Below are positions 63,975 to 64,000 of a stretch of 64,000 bases of DNA, in pieces. The number at the start of each line of letters is the position of its first letter. Position 1 is the first letter of the stretch. The stretch spans positions 124,001 to 188,000 of the forward strand of contig NZ_JAFMPX010000002.1 in assembly GCF_017353415.1 (NCBI RefSeq), written 5' to 3'. The notes beneath the pieces are model-generated. The model was not told the origin of the DNA. It did no database searches and was given only the letters and a program-made list of their open reading frames with translations. The DNA is from Arthrobacter sp. E3. GTDB lineage: Bacteria > Actinomycetota > Actinomycetes > Actinomycetales > Micrococcaceae. The position numbers and the translations under genes are program-made.

Positions 63975-64000
63975 ATGAGCTTGATCCGCCTCAATGACGT
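63975..64000 (+). CDS. First codons of a probable ABC-F ATPase gene (cut by the window end)
   Basis: ATG 63975 opens MSLIRLNDV, the usual N-terminus of ABC-F ribosome-associated ATPases in Arthrobacter relatives. Only eight complete codons are visible, so the call rests on this short match. Confidence 0.35.

Overview
The window is high-GC DNA from an actinobacterium, most likely a member of the Micrococcaceae close to Arthrobacter. This is a judgement from sequence character, not a database search. The support is GC-rich codon use, many GTG and TTG starts, LAxTG-type wall-sorting signals, CRP/GlxR-like operator half-sites, and families such as OhrR/Ohr, PpsA with its DUF299 regulator, and MBL-rhodanese/CstR. 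There is one tRNA (Ala, CGC), no rRNA and no CRISPR array. The only mobile-element trace is a decayed transposase fragment.

Region by region. 1-9.5 kb: a 5'-truncated SF1-helicase-like protein whose Walker A and motif II residues are altered, then housekeeping genes (SAF-domain protein, FmdB-type zinc ribbon, 5-formyl-THF cyclo-ligase, galU, GNAT). 9.8-21 kb: a divergent sugar-acid island. An ABC importer, an NAD-dependent epimerase/dehydratase-like enzyme and a wall-anchored DUF4874/DUF4832-like protein read left. Galactonate dehydratase, lactonase, KDG-type kinase, KDPG-type aldolase and a ROK regulator read right. Together these look like a De Ley-Doudoroff-type galactonate route with its own uptake and surface protein. 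21-31 kb: small metabolic genes, the tRNA, an ATP-grasp/serine-hydrolase gene pair with odd low-complexity N-termini, and a MoxR-type AAA ATPase plus VWA protein pair.

31-42 kb: Ohr/OhrR with a twin palindromic operator, a PadR-ABC1 kinase operon preceded by three 10-bp-phased repeats, a GMC oxidoreductase with its small subunit, and the PEP synthase regulator with PEP synthase. 42-54 kb: a GH20 hexosaminidase gene broken by one in-frame amber codon, a UvrA-like ABC protein, a SWIM-SNF2 helicase, a 14-TM-type MFS exporter and the transposase remnant. 54-57.6 kb: an FHA protein with a small partner, and a persulfide module (MBL-rhodanese enzyme, Cys-rich 58-aa protein, CstR-like repressor) with two CsoR-family operators. 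57.8-64 kb: a 3-hydroxybutyrate/acetoacetate catabolic operon whose CoA-transferase alpha gene carries a one-base frameshift, a decayed sugar-kinase fragment, a short GC-rich repeat family, meso-diaminopimelate dehydrogenase, a dienelactone hydrolase and the first codons of a probable ABC-F gene.

Three genes or gene remnants (GH20, CoA-transferase alpha, transposase) are broken by small lesions. The first two are single-base events in otherwise intact reading frames, so they are either recent mutations or assembly errors.
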